Of a stretch of DNA of 56,344 bases, positions 22,792 through 29,702 are shown one piece after another. Under the pieces are notes generated by a model. That model did not search any database. It was not told the origin of the DNA and saw only the letters and a list, made by a program, of their open reading frames with translations. The position numbers and the translations under genes were made by a program. Within the stretch, counting starts at the first letter, position 1. Each line of letters begins with the position of its first letter. This DNA is from a virus: the IMG/VR virus record IMGVR_UViG_3300036790_000300, positions 1-56,344 of that record; one strand, 5' to 3'.

Positions 22792-23066
22792 GCATATCGG
22801 ATAACAAAGCGCGCTACGAGGGGACAGTATTTCAGCAACTAATGGAGCGCTCGGGTCACATGATCTGCGACCGCTGCTATTGCTGTGATGCCGTGAGCGA
22901 GTCTAGGCCCTGCTGGCAATGTGGAGGCTTCGAGGAAGACGAAGAGGAATGGGCCGATGCTTGCTCCGTTTGCCACGGGGATGGCGAGCTGCATTACACA
23001 GACTGCCTTGGCCGCTGCGATGAGGATGGTAACCACTCCAGGGCTTCCACCCCTCTGACTGCATAG
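22788..23066 (+). CDS. Cys-rich DnaJ-like zinc protein
   Basis: A 92-aa protein starting at GTG (GTGA overlap). Repeated Cys pairs: CDRCYCCD, CWQCGGFEE, CSVCHGDGEL and CLGRCDEDG. The CxxCxGxG-like spacing recalls the DnaJ zinc centre. Possibly a metal-binding adaptor; role unknown. Confidence 0.6.
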   Translation: MSISDNKARYEGTVFQQLMERSGHMICDRCYCCDAVSESRPCWQCGGFEEDEEEWADACSVCHGDGELHYTDCLGRCDEDGNHSRASTPLTA

Positions 23067-23093
23067 CTAAACCCAGTACGACGAAAGGGAAAG

Positions 23094-23339
23094 ATGACCG
23101 ACGAGATGCCGTTAAGCGGTTGGTGGCCTGACGAGGCTCCAATGTGTCAGTGGCTGCGCAAAGATGGGAGAAATATTGCGCAGGTTGTCAAACAGGGTCC
23201 GCGTGGTTGGCGTGCCTTCAGCATGGTGGAATTAAACCAGAGTGGCACCACGGGTAAGCCGCTTTCGGACACGGTGCCCACCCAGGATGCGGCCAAGAAG
23301 TATTGCGAGGAATACGCCTCCACGTGGGTGCCCCAATGA
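23094..23339 (+). CDS. Unknown 81-aa protein
   Basis: GAAAGGGAAAG precedes the ATG. Aromatic and strand-rich (LSGWWPDEAPMCQWLRKDGR, GPRGWRAFSMVE) with a terminal helix (AAKKYCEEYAS). Not recognised. Confidence 0.55.
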   Translation: MTDEMPLSGWWPDEAPMCQWLRKDGRNIAQVVKQGPRGWRAFSMVELNQSGTTGKPLSDTVPTQDAAKKYCEEYASTWVPQ

Positions 23340-23382
23340 CCAACCCCACCCCTAAACACTCCACCGAGCGATGTGAGGGAAA

Positions 23383-23625
23383 ATGAGCGACGTTAGCGCA
23401 ATTCCATCATTCTACGAGCATCTTAAAATGGCCGACCGCTCGCGCGCGCAGCAGCGATTCATCGAAACCCTAAATGCCAAGGCAGGCATTCTAGTGACCA
23501 TCGATGACATCATGACAGCCGTATCTTTTAGTCGAGACGAGTTGTTCATGATCGCGGTGCTTACGATTGCCTGTCAGCGCAAGGAAAGAGAAGTTCCCAA
23601 CGCCGAACGATGTGAGGGCAAATGA
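23383..23625 (+). CDS. Unknown 80-aa protein
   Basis: GAGGGAAA precedes the ATG; ends in an ATGA overlap. Helical (FYEHLKMADRSRAQQRFIET) with a hydrophobic turn (ELFMIAVLTIACQ). No function assignable. Confidence 0.55.
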   Translation: MSDVSAIPSFYEHLKMADRSRAQQRFIETLNAKAGILVTIDDIMTAVSFSRDELFMIAVLTIACQRKEREVPNAERCEGK

Positions 23626-23801
23626 GCAGGCAGGAAATATTTAGTCCGCGATGGGAACCGCTCGACTTAGGCCAGCAGTATTTAATCCGTCAAGACATGG
23701 CGATTGCGAACCGGACGGTGAGGGTGCTGGCTAAGTTCTACAGCGTTTCGGAGCAGGAAATCCGCGACGTGGTGGACCGAAAGGGAAATTATGCCAACTA
23801 A
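23622..23801 (+). CDS. Unknown 59-aa protein with HTH-like helix pair
   Basis: Starts in an ATGA overlap and runs to TAA at 23801, overlapping the next gene by 11 bp. Residues 33-52 (VRVLAKFYSVSEQEIRDVV) fit a short HTH, as in small DNA-binding phage proteins, though the evidence is weak. Confidence 0.5.
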   Translation: MSRQEIFSPRWEPLDLGQQYLIRQDMAIANRTVRVLAKFYSVSEQEIRDVVDRKGNYAN

Positions 23802-24510
23802 CCCACCCGATGCAGTGAGTGGTGCCGCCACGCCAGCCCAGCAGGCCAATGGAGTGTGTATCGATTGCGGGAAAACGTATATCGAGCACCGAAAGTTCCT
23901 GTCCACGGACAAGAAGTCCTATTGCCGTCCTCCAGATACGCGCCATTGGTTCATTCTCGCCGAGCCCGCCGCCACGCCAGAAGCGCAGATACCGGAGTGC
24001 GTGCAGGCACCTGAAATACCCTGGGCAGAACGGCACGCGCAGCTCGAAGTCGAATACCACGAGTGGGAGGCTAGCCAGCGTGCGGCTGGCAAACTATGGA
24101 GGGAAATTGGCCCCTATACCGAGTGGGTATATCGCCGCCTCGACATGGCCGAATCTCAGCTTGCCGCTCTACGGGTAGAACGAGACCGGCTAAGTATTGA
24201 ACGGGACGCGCTGAAGAATGCGCTGGATTTGGAAAAGCAGTTTGTGGTGAACCTGTTTACTGAGCGGGACAAGGCTCTCGAGGATAGAGACCGGGCGGAA
24301 GAAGCCCTACACAAGGTTGAAGATTTGGCCCTAACCTTGAGGGTAGAACGAGACCAGGCGTGGGCGGCGTTGCGGACAATAGAGGAGAGCGACTACAAGT
24401 GCGAGTGCGATGACCACCTAGCCCCAGACTGCTGTGCCACGGTAATTGGTCGGGACCCAGGATTCTTTTGCGCGCGCTGCTTTGCTGGCGCAATTATAGC
24501 GAGGAGGTAG
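23791..24510 (+). CDS. Zinc-knuckle and coiled-coil protein
   Basis: A 239-aa protein. N-terminal CIDCGKTYIEH with a later SYC gives one zinc site; residues 120-200 are a long coiled coil (RVERDRLSIERDALKNALDL, ERDKALEDRDRAEEALHKVE); the C-terminus has CECDDHLAPDCC and FCARC. It may tether partners. AAAGGGAAAT lies before the ATG. Internal repeats in the coil (LRVERDRL and LRVERDQA) suggest expansion by duplication. Confidence 0.6.
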   Translation: MPTNPPDAVSGAATPAQQANGVCIDCGKTYIEHRKFLSTDKKSYCRPPDTRHWFILAEPAATPEAQIPECVQAPEIPWAERHAQLEVEYHEWEASQRAAGKLWREIGPYTEWVYRRLDMAESQLAALRVERDRLSIERDALKNALDLEKQFVVNLFTERDKALEDRDRAEEALHKVEDLALTLRVERDQAWAALRTIEESDYKCECDDHLAPDCCATVIGRDPGFFCARCFAGAIIARR

Positions 24511-24512
24511 CC

Positions 24513-24731
24513 ATGCGCCCAGATCAGATCGAAACCGGACGCGTATATTTCCACGGGAATAAGCACCGCATGGTAGTTGGGATATACCATCCAATCCCCG
24601 GAATTGATTCAGACAGCTTCGTGGAATACCGAGTGCGCGGCGACCTCAGAGTAAAGAGGATGTGGCTGAAAGACTTTGCGGGGTGGGCGCGGCCTATTCC
24701 TGCTGAGAAGCCGGACGGGGAGACGAAGTGA
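24513..24731 (+). CDS. Unknown 72-aa protein
   Basis: ATG with GAGGAGG upstream. Beta-rich (GRVYFHGNKHRMVVGIYHP, FVEYRVRGDLRVKRMWLKDF), like a small barrel. Ends overlapping the next GTG. Unknown. Confidence 0.6.
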   Translation: MRPDQIETGRVYFHGNKHRMVVGIYHPIPGIDSDSFVEYRVRGDLRVKRMWLKDFAGWARPIPAEKPDGETK

Positions 24732-25105
24732 CGGCCTTCCCAAAGCCGAAGGACGCAAAAAGACAGCCTGTCGACGCGGTAGCGGTTCGGCCTGACGGAC
24801 GGGAGGTTTGCGACCTCAACACCTCCGCCGGTCGAGCTGAATACAGGCGCAGGGCGAGGAACATGGCCGACCGACAGGGTCATATTTGCTGCCTCTTCGG
24901 GCATTCACCGGTTTGCCATCCACGCGGTCTACTGCTGGGGTACACGATTACTTTCGAGCATGAGCATGGCCGTGGCGGAGGCAAGCGCGACGACAGAACC
25001 ACCCTGCCCGGCGGAGCTTGGGTAAACGGTGCCGCGCACATGAATTGCAATTCATGGAAGGGCTCGCGCTTCATCGACTACAACAGGGGTTTTCAGAATG
25101 GTTAG
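24728..25105 (+). CDS. HNH-type endonuclease
   Basis: A 125-aa protein (GTG start). The core is FEHEHGRGGG (76-85) followed by VNGAAHMNCNSWKGSR (99-114), which fits an HNH beta-beta-alpha-metal site with conserved His and Asn. Cys pairs (CC at 54-55) may bind zinc. It could be a homing-like, packaging or recombination nuclease; the next gene is also a nuclease. A motif A copy sits in codons 12-15. Confidence 0.65.
   Translation: MTAFPKPKDAKRQPVDAVAVRPDGREVCDLNTSAGRAEYRRRARNMADRQGHICCLFGHSPVCHPRGLLLGYTITFEHEHGRGGGKRDDRTTLPGGAWVNGAAHMNCNSWKGSRFIDYNRGFQNG
24762..24772. repeat. Motif A palindrome GACA-GCC-TGTC
   Basis: Exact copy, 34 bp inside the HNH gene. Confidence 0.7.
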
Positions 25106-25448
25106 GCTGCCGATGGGCCTCAGCGTAGGTGAAGAGACGTTTGCGCAGCACTGCCAAGCGTACAAGCTCAGGCCGGAGCGCGAGTTCCTGTTCCTCGCCG
25201 ACAGGAAGTGGAGATTTGATTTTGCGTGGCCCTCCCAAAAGCTGGCTCTTGAGGTCGAAGGCGGCACGGCGTTCGGGCGAAGTCGGCATTCCAAGGGAAA
25301 AGGGTTCGAGTCCGACGCAGCGAAATATAACCGGGCCGCGCGGGAAGGATGGATCGTTCTCCGCTACTCGACACGCATGGTCACTAGCGGCGAGGCGATC
25401 GATGAGGTTCTGGAAGTGCTCAACGAGATAAGTGCGTCACGCACCTGA
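25098..25448 (+). CDS. PD-(D/E)XK nuclease, resolvase-like
   Basis: A 116-aa protein. Core: WRFDFAWPSQKLALEVEGG with D41 and E52/E54, then a conserved RHSKGKGFESDAAKYN and GWIVLRYS. The layout matches small Vsr/DUF559-like nucleases that phages often keep beside recombination genes, so Holliday-junction or branched-DNA resolution is a fair guess. Overlaps the HNH gene by 8 bp. A motif B palindrome forms its last codons. Confidence 0.75.
   Translation: MVRLPMGLSVGEETFAQHCQAYKLRPEREFLFLADRKWRFDFAWPSQKLALEVEGGTAFGRSRHSKGKGFESDAAKYNRAAREGWIVLRYSTRMVTSGEAIDEVLEVLNEISASRT
25432..25444. repeat. Motif B palindrome GTGCGT-C-ACGCAC
   Basis: Perfect arms; lies at the extreme 3' end of the nuclease gene, just upstream of the integrase promoter. 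Confidence 0.65.
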
Positions 25449-25464
25449 ATCGATATTAGTAATT

Positions 25465-25492
25465 TTGTGGTTACTATGTCTAACATTATACA
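25465..25492 (+). promoter_or_regulatory. Integrase promoter
   Basis: TTGTGG, 16-bp spacer, TATACA; integrase start 59 bp beyond. It gives the integrase its own transcript in addition to read-through from the early operon. Confidence 0.5.
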
Positions 25493-25550
25493 AGACTTAC
25501 GTGCTGCTACACTCCCCGCGTGCAATGGGGTCAACGGGTCAGGAGTATCA

Positions 25551-26723
25551 ATGGCTCGAAGACGGTACCAGCGGGGCCAGTTGATCCGCAGTGGGGACAA
25601 CTGGCTAGGACGGTGGCGCGAAGACGTAGAAGACGACACCGGAGCAGTGAAACGGGTGCATAAGAAGGAGGTCATCGGCACCGTCGAAGACTTTCCAACG
25701 AAGCGGCTTGCGGAACGCGAATTACAGCGCAGACTGGAGCCAATCAACAACGTGGAGTACCGGCCACAGAGGCGGATCACCTTCGAAGTGTTCTCGCAGA
25801 AGTGGCTGAAAGAGGTTTTGGTGCATCAGAAGCGGTCCAGCCAGTCCAGCGCGCGCAGTCACGTCCGGGTGCATCTCATCCCGGCGTTTGGCGCAATGAG
25901 CCTGGCGGACCTCCGCATGGAAGTGATTCAGCAGTTCGTAACCGGCTCGAAGATGTCCCCCAAGACGGTGAAGAACGTTGTCGTCACGCTGATGTCCATG
26001 TGGTCGACCGCTCAGGCTTGGGGCTACGTCCAGCACAACCCGTTCCCCCGCGGCGCGTCTGGGAGGCTCCTGCTGAAGCTGCCAGCGGCTGCACCATGCG
26101 AGACGTACCACTTCACTCCGGAGGAGTACCACCGGATCGTGGAGAAGGCTGAGGGTCCATGGAAGGCGTTCTTCCGTGTGCTGGCCAAAACGGGAGTGCG
26201 TCCCGGAGAACTCGCCGGGTTGCGGCGCGACGCGGTCGGGGATCACACCCTGACCATCACTCAGAGTGTTTGGGGGCAAAAGTTGCAAACGCCGAAGTCG
26301 AGGGCTGGGGTGCGAACCGTGGCCATCGACAGCCGCCTGGCATCGGAGTTGCGCAAGCTGGTGGACGGGACTCCGGAAAACAAGTTTGGCCTGATGTTCG
26401 TAACCAAGGCCGGGAAGCCACTGTCGATCGACAATTTCCGCCAGAGGGTGCTTAACCCTATTCTTGCGGAGTTGAAGATCGACCAAAAGCTGAAGGGCCT
26501 CGGTATAAAGCGGTGCGGCCTGTATGCCTTCCGACATATGAACGCGACGCTGATGGACACGATAAACGCGCCAATGAAGACGAGAATGAAGCGGCTGGGT
26601 CACGCGCAAATCGAGACCACGCTCAAACATTACACGCACGCGCAAGATGCTGATGATTTAGCGGTCGCCGAAACTATTGGGGTCTTGCTGGATACGAAGC
26701 AGAGCGGGGAGGTAGTGCAATGA
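25551..26723 (+). CDS. int: Tyrosine-recombinase integrase
   Basis: A 390-aa site-specific recombinase. ATG 25551 follows AGGAG; an earlier ATG at 25467 lies within the promoter. N-terminal arm-binding and SAM-like core-binding regions precede the catalytic domain. Catalytic residues: R217 (TGVRPGELAGL), K249 (TPKSRAGVRT), R328 (LYAFRHMNAT), H351 (RLGHAQIETT) and nucleophile Y361 (LKHYTH). The usual His of the HxxR box is Tyr325, a known tolerated change. It targets the tRNA-Met-like site 1.1 kb downstream. Confidence 0.93.
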   Translation: MARRRYQRGQLIRSGDNWLGRWREDVEDDTGAVKRVHKKEVIGTVEDFPTKRLAERELQRRLEPINNVEYRPQRRITFEVFSQKWLKEVLVHQKRSSQSSARSHVRVHLIPAFGAMSLADLRMEVIQQFVTGSKMSPKTVKNVVVTLMSMWSTAQAWGYVQHNPFPRGASGRLLLKLPAAAPCETYHFTPEEYHRIVEKAEGPWKAFFRVLAKTGVRPGELAGLRRDAVGDHTLTITQSVWGQKLQTPKSRAGVRTVAIDSRLASELRKLVDGTPENKFGLMFVTKAGKPLSIDNFRQRVLNPILAELKIDQKLKGLGIKRCGLYAFRHMNATLMDTINAPMKTRMKRLGHAQIETTLKHYTHAQDADDLAVAETIGVLLDTKQSGEVVQ

Positions 26724-26893
26724 CCGATCCAACAGAAGGCGCGGACTGGGAGTGGTCTTGGGCCGCAGCCGGATGGAAGTTTCAGGAATTCCTGAAGGCT
26801 GATCCAAAACACGGAGAACTTCCAGATCCGGAAATCCGCGAAGCATTCCAAAAGTGGGCAGAAGAGAAGTTTGGAAAGGGGAAACCACAATGA
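26720..26893 (+). CDS. Unknown 57-aa protein after integrase
   Basis: ATGA overlaps on both sides. Trp-rich N-terminus (GADWEWSWAAAGWKFQEFLK) and a charged helix. It could be a small excision or regulatory factor by position, but no HTH is visible. Confidence 0.55.
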   Translation: MTDPTEGADWEWSWAAAGWKFQEFLKADPKHGELPDPEIREAFQKWAEEKFGKGKPQ

Positions 26894-27213
26894 CACCCGA
26901 CGAAGAGAGGCGCTACAAAGAAGGCGGAGATTGGCAAGACAAAGCGTTTGTCGCTCTGCCTTCGGGGTGGATGGCTCAATTCAAAGACGCTGGCGACGGG
27001 AGTACTTTCACCGTCCCAATTCCGGGCGTTTTAATCCAGAGCAATGGGGAGGACACTCGGGCCGTAGCCGCGGAATTTATGGGATTTGAATTAATTCCGA
27101 TGGACTGCGAAGACCAGTTGATTAAGATTTTCTACGAACACAGGAACCGCTTTCGAGGACAGGATGGGAGGCAGTCCAGTGAAAAAGAAAAATCCGTACT
27201 ACCTGAAAACTGA
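26890..27213 (+). CDS. Unknown 107-aa protein
   Basis: Starts in an ATGA overlap. Beta-rich centre (FVALPSGWMAQFKDAGDGST, FTVPIPGVLIQSNGED) and a charged C-terminus that overlaps the next gene by 35 bp. Not recognised. Confidence 0.55.
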   Translation: MTPDEERRYKEGGDWQDKAFVALPSGWMAQFKDAGDGSTFTVPIPGVLIQSNGEDTRAVAAEFMGFELIPMDCEDQLIKIFYEHRNRFRGQDGRQSSEKEKSVLPEN

Positions 27214-27433
27214 ATCGCTGACGCTGCGGAAACTTGGCAAGGCCGAGGAGGATGGAGATGTCATGTCGCGTGTCATCCTCCGCAGGCTTCTCCTGTACCA
27301 AAAAATGTATTCCCTGTTAAAGCGACTTCAGGAGACGCAGCACACCACTACGGCCAGAGGGTGGGACGAAGTGGATGCGCTTCTCCTGAAGATCGATAGG
27401 CCCGATTTATTTCGCAAGGAGGCCATACAGTGA
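27179..27433 (+). CDS. Unknown helical 84-aa protein (GTG start)
   Basis: GTG 27179 has GGGAGG 7 bp upstream; ATG 27164 is an alternative. Basic N-terminus and a helical core (RRLLLYQKMYSLLKRLQETQ). Not recognised. Confidence 0.5.
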   Translation: MKKKNPYYLKTESLTLRKLGKAEEDGDVMSRVILRRLLLYQKMYSLLKRLQETQHTTTARGWDEVDALLLKIDRPDLFRKEAIQ

Positions 27434-27648
27434 GCGCAATACTGCTGGCAGCATTTCTCTTCAGGGCGACGTTCGTAGCACCCCCCAAGCCCACCCTGCA
27501 CGATATGTACGCCTATGCTGGATTCACCGATTCGCAGTGCTGGGTAACCGATTGGGGATGGTGGGACTGGCAAAACCCCACCGAGGCTCAGTGCGACGAC
27601 GGACATGGGCGATGGGCCCAATTTTTGCTCGGACCGGAGGTGCAATGA
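27430..27648 (+). CDS. Small exported or membrane protein (GTG start)
   Basis: A 72-aa protein; residues 1-16 form a short hydrophobic segment (MSAILLAAFLFRATFV), followed by a Trp-rich, Cys-pair-containing domain (CWVTDWGWWDWQNPTEAQC). Probably outside the membrane. Unknown role. Confidence 0.5.
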   Translation: MSAILLAAFLFRATFVAPPKPTLHDMYAYAGFTDSQCWVTDWGWWDWQNPTEAQCDDGHGRWAQFLLGPEVQ

Positions 27649-27830
27649 GCGTCATCGGTTGCACCAAATGCGGCAACAAAACATCGGCAGTGATCAGGGT
27701 TCCGGGAACGTCACGGTGCTACTGCATCAGATGCTTCGACGCTTACGAGTTATTAACCAAAAAGGTTCAATTGGACCCCATTGTGCCCTCAAAGGAAAAC
27801 GGCCCAGAGTCGGAAGCTCTAAGCCGTTGA
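27645..27830 (+). CDS. Small zinc-finger protein, last early gene
   Basis: A 61-aa protein; CTKCG (6-10) and CYCIRCFDAYE (25-35) form a zinc finger. Its 3' end overlaps a terminator-like hairpin, so it closes the early operon. Confidence 0.6.
   Translation: MSVIGCTKCGNKTSAVIRVPGTSRCYCIRCFDAYELLTKKVQLDPIVPSKENGPESEALSR
27798..27828 (+). terminator. Terminator-like hairpin ending the early operon
   Basis: AACGGC pairs with GCCGTT, with an inner AGAG/CTCT stem; followed by GATTTGATTGTCTTTG, a loose T-rich tract. It would stop early transcripts before attP. Confidence 0.45.
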
Positions 27831-27845
27831 TTTGATTGTCTTTGC

Positions 27846-27894
27846 TGGTTGCGGGGGTAGGATTTGAACCTACGACCTTTGGGTTATGAGCCCA
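27846..27894 (-). other. attP core: 3' half of a tRNA-Met(CAT) gene
   Basis: On the minus strand these 49 bp read as anticodon stem-loop GGGCTCATAACCC (anticodon CAT), variable loop, a full T-arm with GGTTCAAATCC, acceptor strand and encoded CCA end. The 5' half (D-arm and acceptor 5' strand) is absent, so it is no tRNA gene. Phages that integrate into tRNA genes carry exactly such a 3' piece, which rebuilds the gene on integration. It lies 1.1 kb from the integrase. Confidence 0.85.
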
Positions 27895-27998
27895 TAGATT
27901 TTGACGATTTAAAATGCTATCTCGTTGACTCTATTGCACATGGCTCATAATTCATCGGTATTTATTTGTGCCCTTATTGGACCCTAGGAGGAATCATT

Positions 27999-28199
27999 AT
28001 GAGCATCATCAAAAGAAACGGTAGAGTCGTGGTGAGGACAGGTCGTGACGCGCTTAGTTTTGGTCGAGCATATGAGCGCGAGCGTGAAGACGCGCCAAAG
28101 CTATGCAGGTTGTGCGACCAGCCGATGAAGCCGAAGGGCGTCAAGAAGCTACCTAACGAGTACGACCACGCCCTTGGATGCCCGTACGGCAAGCGGTGA
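27999..28199 (+). CDS. Unknown basic 66-aa protein
   Basis: ATG with TAGGAGG upstream. Arg-rich N-terminus, one CRLCDQP knuckle and a second Cys in LGCPYGKR: one zinc site. It lies just past attP, so in a lysogen it would be next to the host junction, a typical lysogenic-conversion position. Confidence 0.55.
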   Translation: MSIIKRNGRVVVRTGRDALSFGRAYEREREDAPKLCRLCDQPMKPKGVKKLPNEYDHALGCPYGKR

Positions 28200-28240
28200 G
28201 TTCTGGACCCCGTTCTGTGCCCGACTGATAGACTGCCGCA

Positions 28241-28420
28241 ATGCTGCATAGAAGGCATCTCCTCCGGCGAAGGCACCGCAAGTACGTATGGCTGGCGTTC
28301 GGACTCGCCTGCCTCTTTGTCGTCTACTTCATGATGCTGACGAACATCAACGACGACAACAAGGCTCACCCTTTCCAAGAGCGCGCGCACGATGCCAACG
28401 GCGTGCCGATCGGGCCTTAA
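28241..28420 (+). CDS. Small single-TM protein
   Basis: A 59-aa protein: basic start (HRRHLLRRRHRKY), membrane helix at residues 15-34 (VWLAFGLACLFVVYFMMLT), then a short polar tail. No ribosome site is evident. Its stop overlaps the stop of the convergent 28-aa gene. Confidence 0.5.
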   Translation: MLHRRHLLRRRHRKYVWLAFGLACLFVVYFMMLTNINDDNKAHPFQERAHDANGVPIGP

Positions 28421-28503
28421 GGCGCGAGGTAGCTCGCCAGAAACAGCCACACGGCCCCCAGCAGAAGCAGGGCCACCAGGATCCATCTCCAGTCCCACTT
28501 CAT
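28417..28503 (-). CDS. 28-aa membrane microprotein
   Basis: MKWDWRW start, then a single hydrophobic helix (ILVALLLLGAVWLFLASYL). It begins 2 bp downstream of the stop of the AT-hook gene, on the same transcript. Small size makes it uncertain, but the clean TM helix and spacing support it. Confidence 0.45.
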   Translation of the reverse strand: MKWDWRWILVALLLLGAVWLFLASYLAP

Positions 28504-28505
28504 GG

Positions 28506-29261
28506 CTATTCCTTGATCTTGCGGGGCCGGCCGCGGCGGATCAGCACTCCATCAGGGATAGGCACGCGGGTGACGTGGATGGTGCCTCCTACGGCCTGCG
28601 CCTCCATCGTCCAGCCTGCGACCCTGTTGAGGAAGTGGCGCCGCTCTGCGCTGGTTGTGAGGCCACAGCCGCGCATGTAGTTGATCAGGGCGTTCGTAGC
28701 CATCTTCGATGCATCGTCTACGTCCCGGTGCCGGGTGATGCCTTTGTGCTTGCGCTGGCGCTGCTCGAAGATCTTCGCGTCCAGAGTCTCGAGGTATTTC
28801 TCGGCGTCTTTCTCTGTCGCTGCTGGCAAGGCGGGCAACTCTCTCACGGCGTTGCGGATGTCTCCCAGGGCTGCATGGGCGATGCGGTCGAAGCGGCTCA
28901 TGACTTCGTGGCCGAGGGACGTCAGACGTTTCAGCACTGAGTACGGAATATTCGCGACAATCTGCCCAAAGGCTTCCTGTTTGCGCTCAACAGTGCGCTG
29001 GTGCTTGTCCGGGTAAAGACGGCGAAGGTAGTCACCCATCTTCATCTCTTCGCCTTCCAACAACTGCGAAACCTGGTAGAGCTCCATCAACTCGCCAAAC
29101 TCGCCCAGCATCTGAAGCTGCCGGTTCTGCTGTATATGCGAGGTGTGCTCAAGCAGGGCATCCTGCTTCTTCCGGCTGAGTACGATCCAGCCAGGAGTGT
29201 CCTGCAGCCCCTCGACAAAGAGAGCTATGACGCCCTGCTCGGGGGTCTTGTCGTTCTTCAT
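28506..29261 (-). CDS. Unknown 251-aa protein with C-terminal AT-hook
   Basis: ATG 29261 follows GGAGGA. Mostly helical and charged (SHIQQNRQLQMLGEFGELME, DKHQRTVERKQEAFGQIV). The extreme C-terminus, RRGRPRKIKE, is a canonical AT-hook that binds AT-rich minor groove. It is transcribed alone near attP from an AT-rich control region, so it may be active in the lysogen. Family unknown; regulator or nucleoid-like function is inference. Confidence 0.65.
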   Translation of the reverse strand: MKNDKTPEQGVIALFVEGLQDTPGWIVLSRKKQDALLEHTSHIQQNRQLQMLGEFGELMELYQVSQLLEGEEMKMGDYLRRLYPDKHQRTVERKQEAFGQIVANIPYSVLKRLTSLGHEVMSRFDRIAHAALGDIRNAVRELPALPAATEKDAEKYLETLDAKIFEQRQRKHKGITRHRDVDDASKMATNALINYMRGCGLTTSAERRHFLNRVAGWTMEAQAVGGTIHVTRVPIPDGVLIRRGRPRKIKE

Positions 29262-29278
29262 GTCTTCCTCCAAGGAAT

Positions 29279-29291
29279 AATTGTAACAATT
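29279..29291 (-). promoter_or_regulatory. Palindrome AATTGT-A-ACAATT over an extended -10
   Basis: On the minus strand TG-T-TACAAT (29288-29280) is an extended -10 box directly upstream of the AT-hook gene. It lies within a perfect 13-bp palindrome, so a dimeric repressor there would block it. Confidence 0.5.
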
Positions 29292-29448
29292 GTCTCAGAT
29301 GTAACACCCGTGTCAAGTGGTATATTTCCCTCTTTGGTACGGTTACCATAATGAAATCGTTCTGTTACTTTAGATCGTTTTATCAATTCTAGTTAAATCC
29401 AAACAATAAGCGCATAATTTACAAAGGTTCGCAGCCTTTGGAGGGCCG

Positions 29449-29670
29449 ATGAAGACTGAAGTGGTGAGGATTAAGACGGGGCAAATGGAGAAGCTACGGA
29501 TGCTGTCCGATCTGACCGGACATACCGTCAAATGGATGGTGGAGCAATCAATCGATTTGTTCCTTATGCAGGAGGCTCCTGTCCACGAGGCAGCCTACAG
29601 GGCAGCGCAGAAGAAACTGAAAAGGTTGGTCCCAAAACGACATCCTGTCAAAGTGGGATTGGCGTCGTAG
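29449..29670 (+). CDS. Ribbon-helix-helix-like small regulator
   Basis: A 73-aa protein, divergent from the AT-hook gene. Residues 3-40 show strand (EVVRIKTGQME), helix (KLRMLSDLTG), turn and helix (VKWMVEQSIDLFLMQ), the RHH order. The rest is a basic helix. The ribosome site GGAGG is preceded by an AAAGG/CCTTT hairpin (29423-29439). A motif A copy is embedded near the 3' end. Confidence 0.55.
   Translation: MKTEVVRIKTGQMEKLRMLSDLTGHTVKWMVEQSIDLFLMQEAPVHEAAYRAAQKKLKRLVPKRHPVKVGLAS
29639..29649. repeat. Motif A palindrome GACA-TCC-TGTC
   Basis: Exact copy inside the 3' end of the RHH-like gene, close to the convergent end of the lysis operon. Confidence 0.7.
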
Positions 29671-29677
29671 CCGGGGA

Positions 29678-29702
29678 AGCCCGCGAGGCCGAGGCGCGGG
29701 CT
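29678..29702. terminator. Hairpin between convergent operons
   Basis: Perfect 8-bp stem AGCCCGCG/CGCGGGCT with a 9-nt loop, just past the RHH stop and overlapping the stop of the leftward gene. The T-tracts are weak, so it may be a bidirectional terminator or an mRNA 3'-end stabiliser. Confidence 0.55.

Noticed and set aside
25722-26645. 307-codon minus frame over the integrase
   Set aside because: Antisense shadow; the integrase strand has all catalytic motifs.
27846-27894. Complete tRNA-Met gene
   Set aside because: The D-arm and 5' acceptor strand are absent; the sequence past the anticodon stem is AT-rich and cannot pair. An attachment site explains it better.
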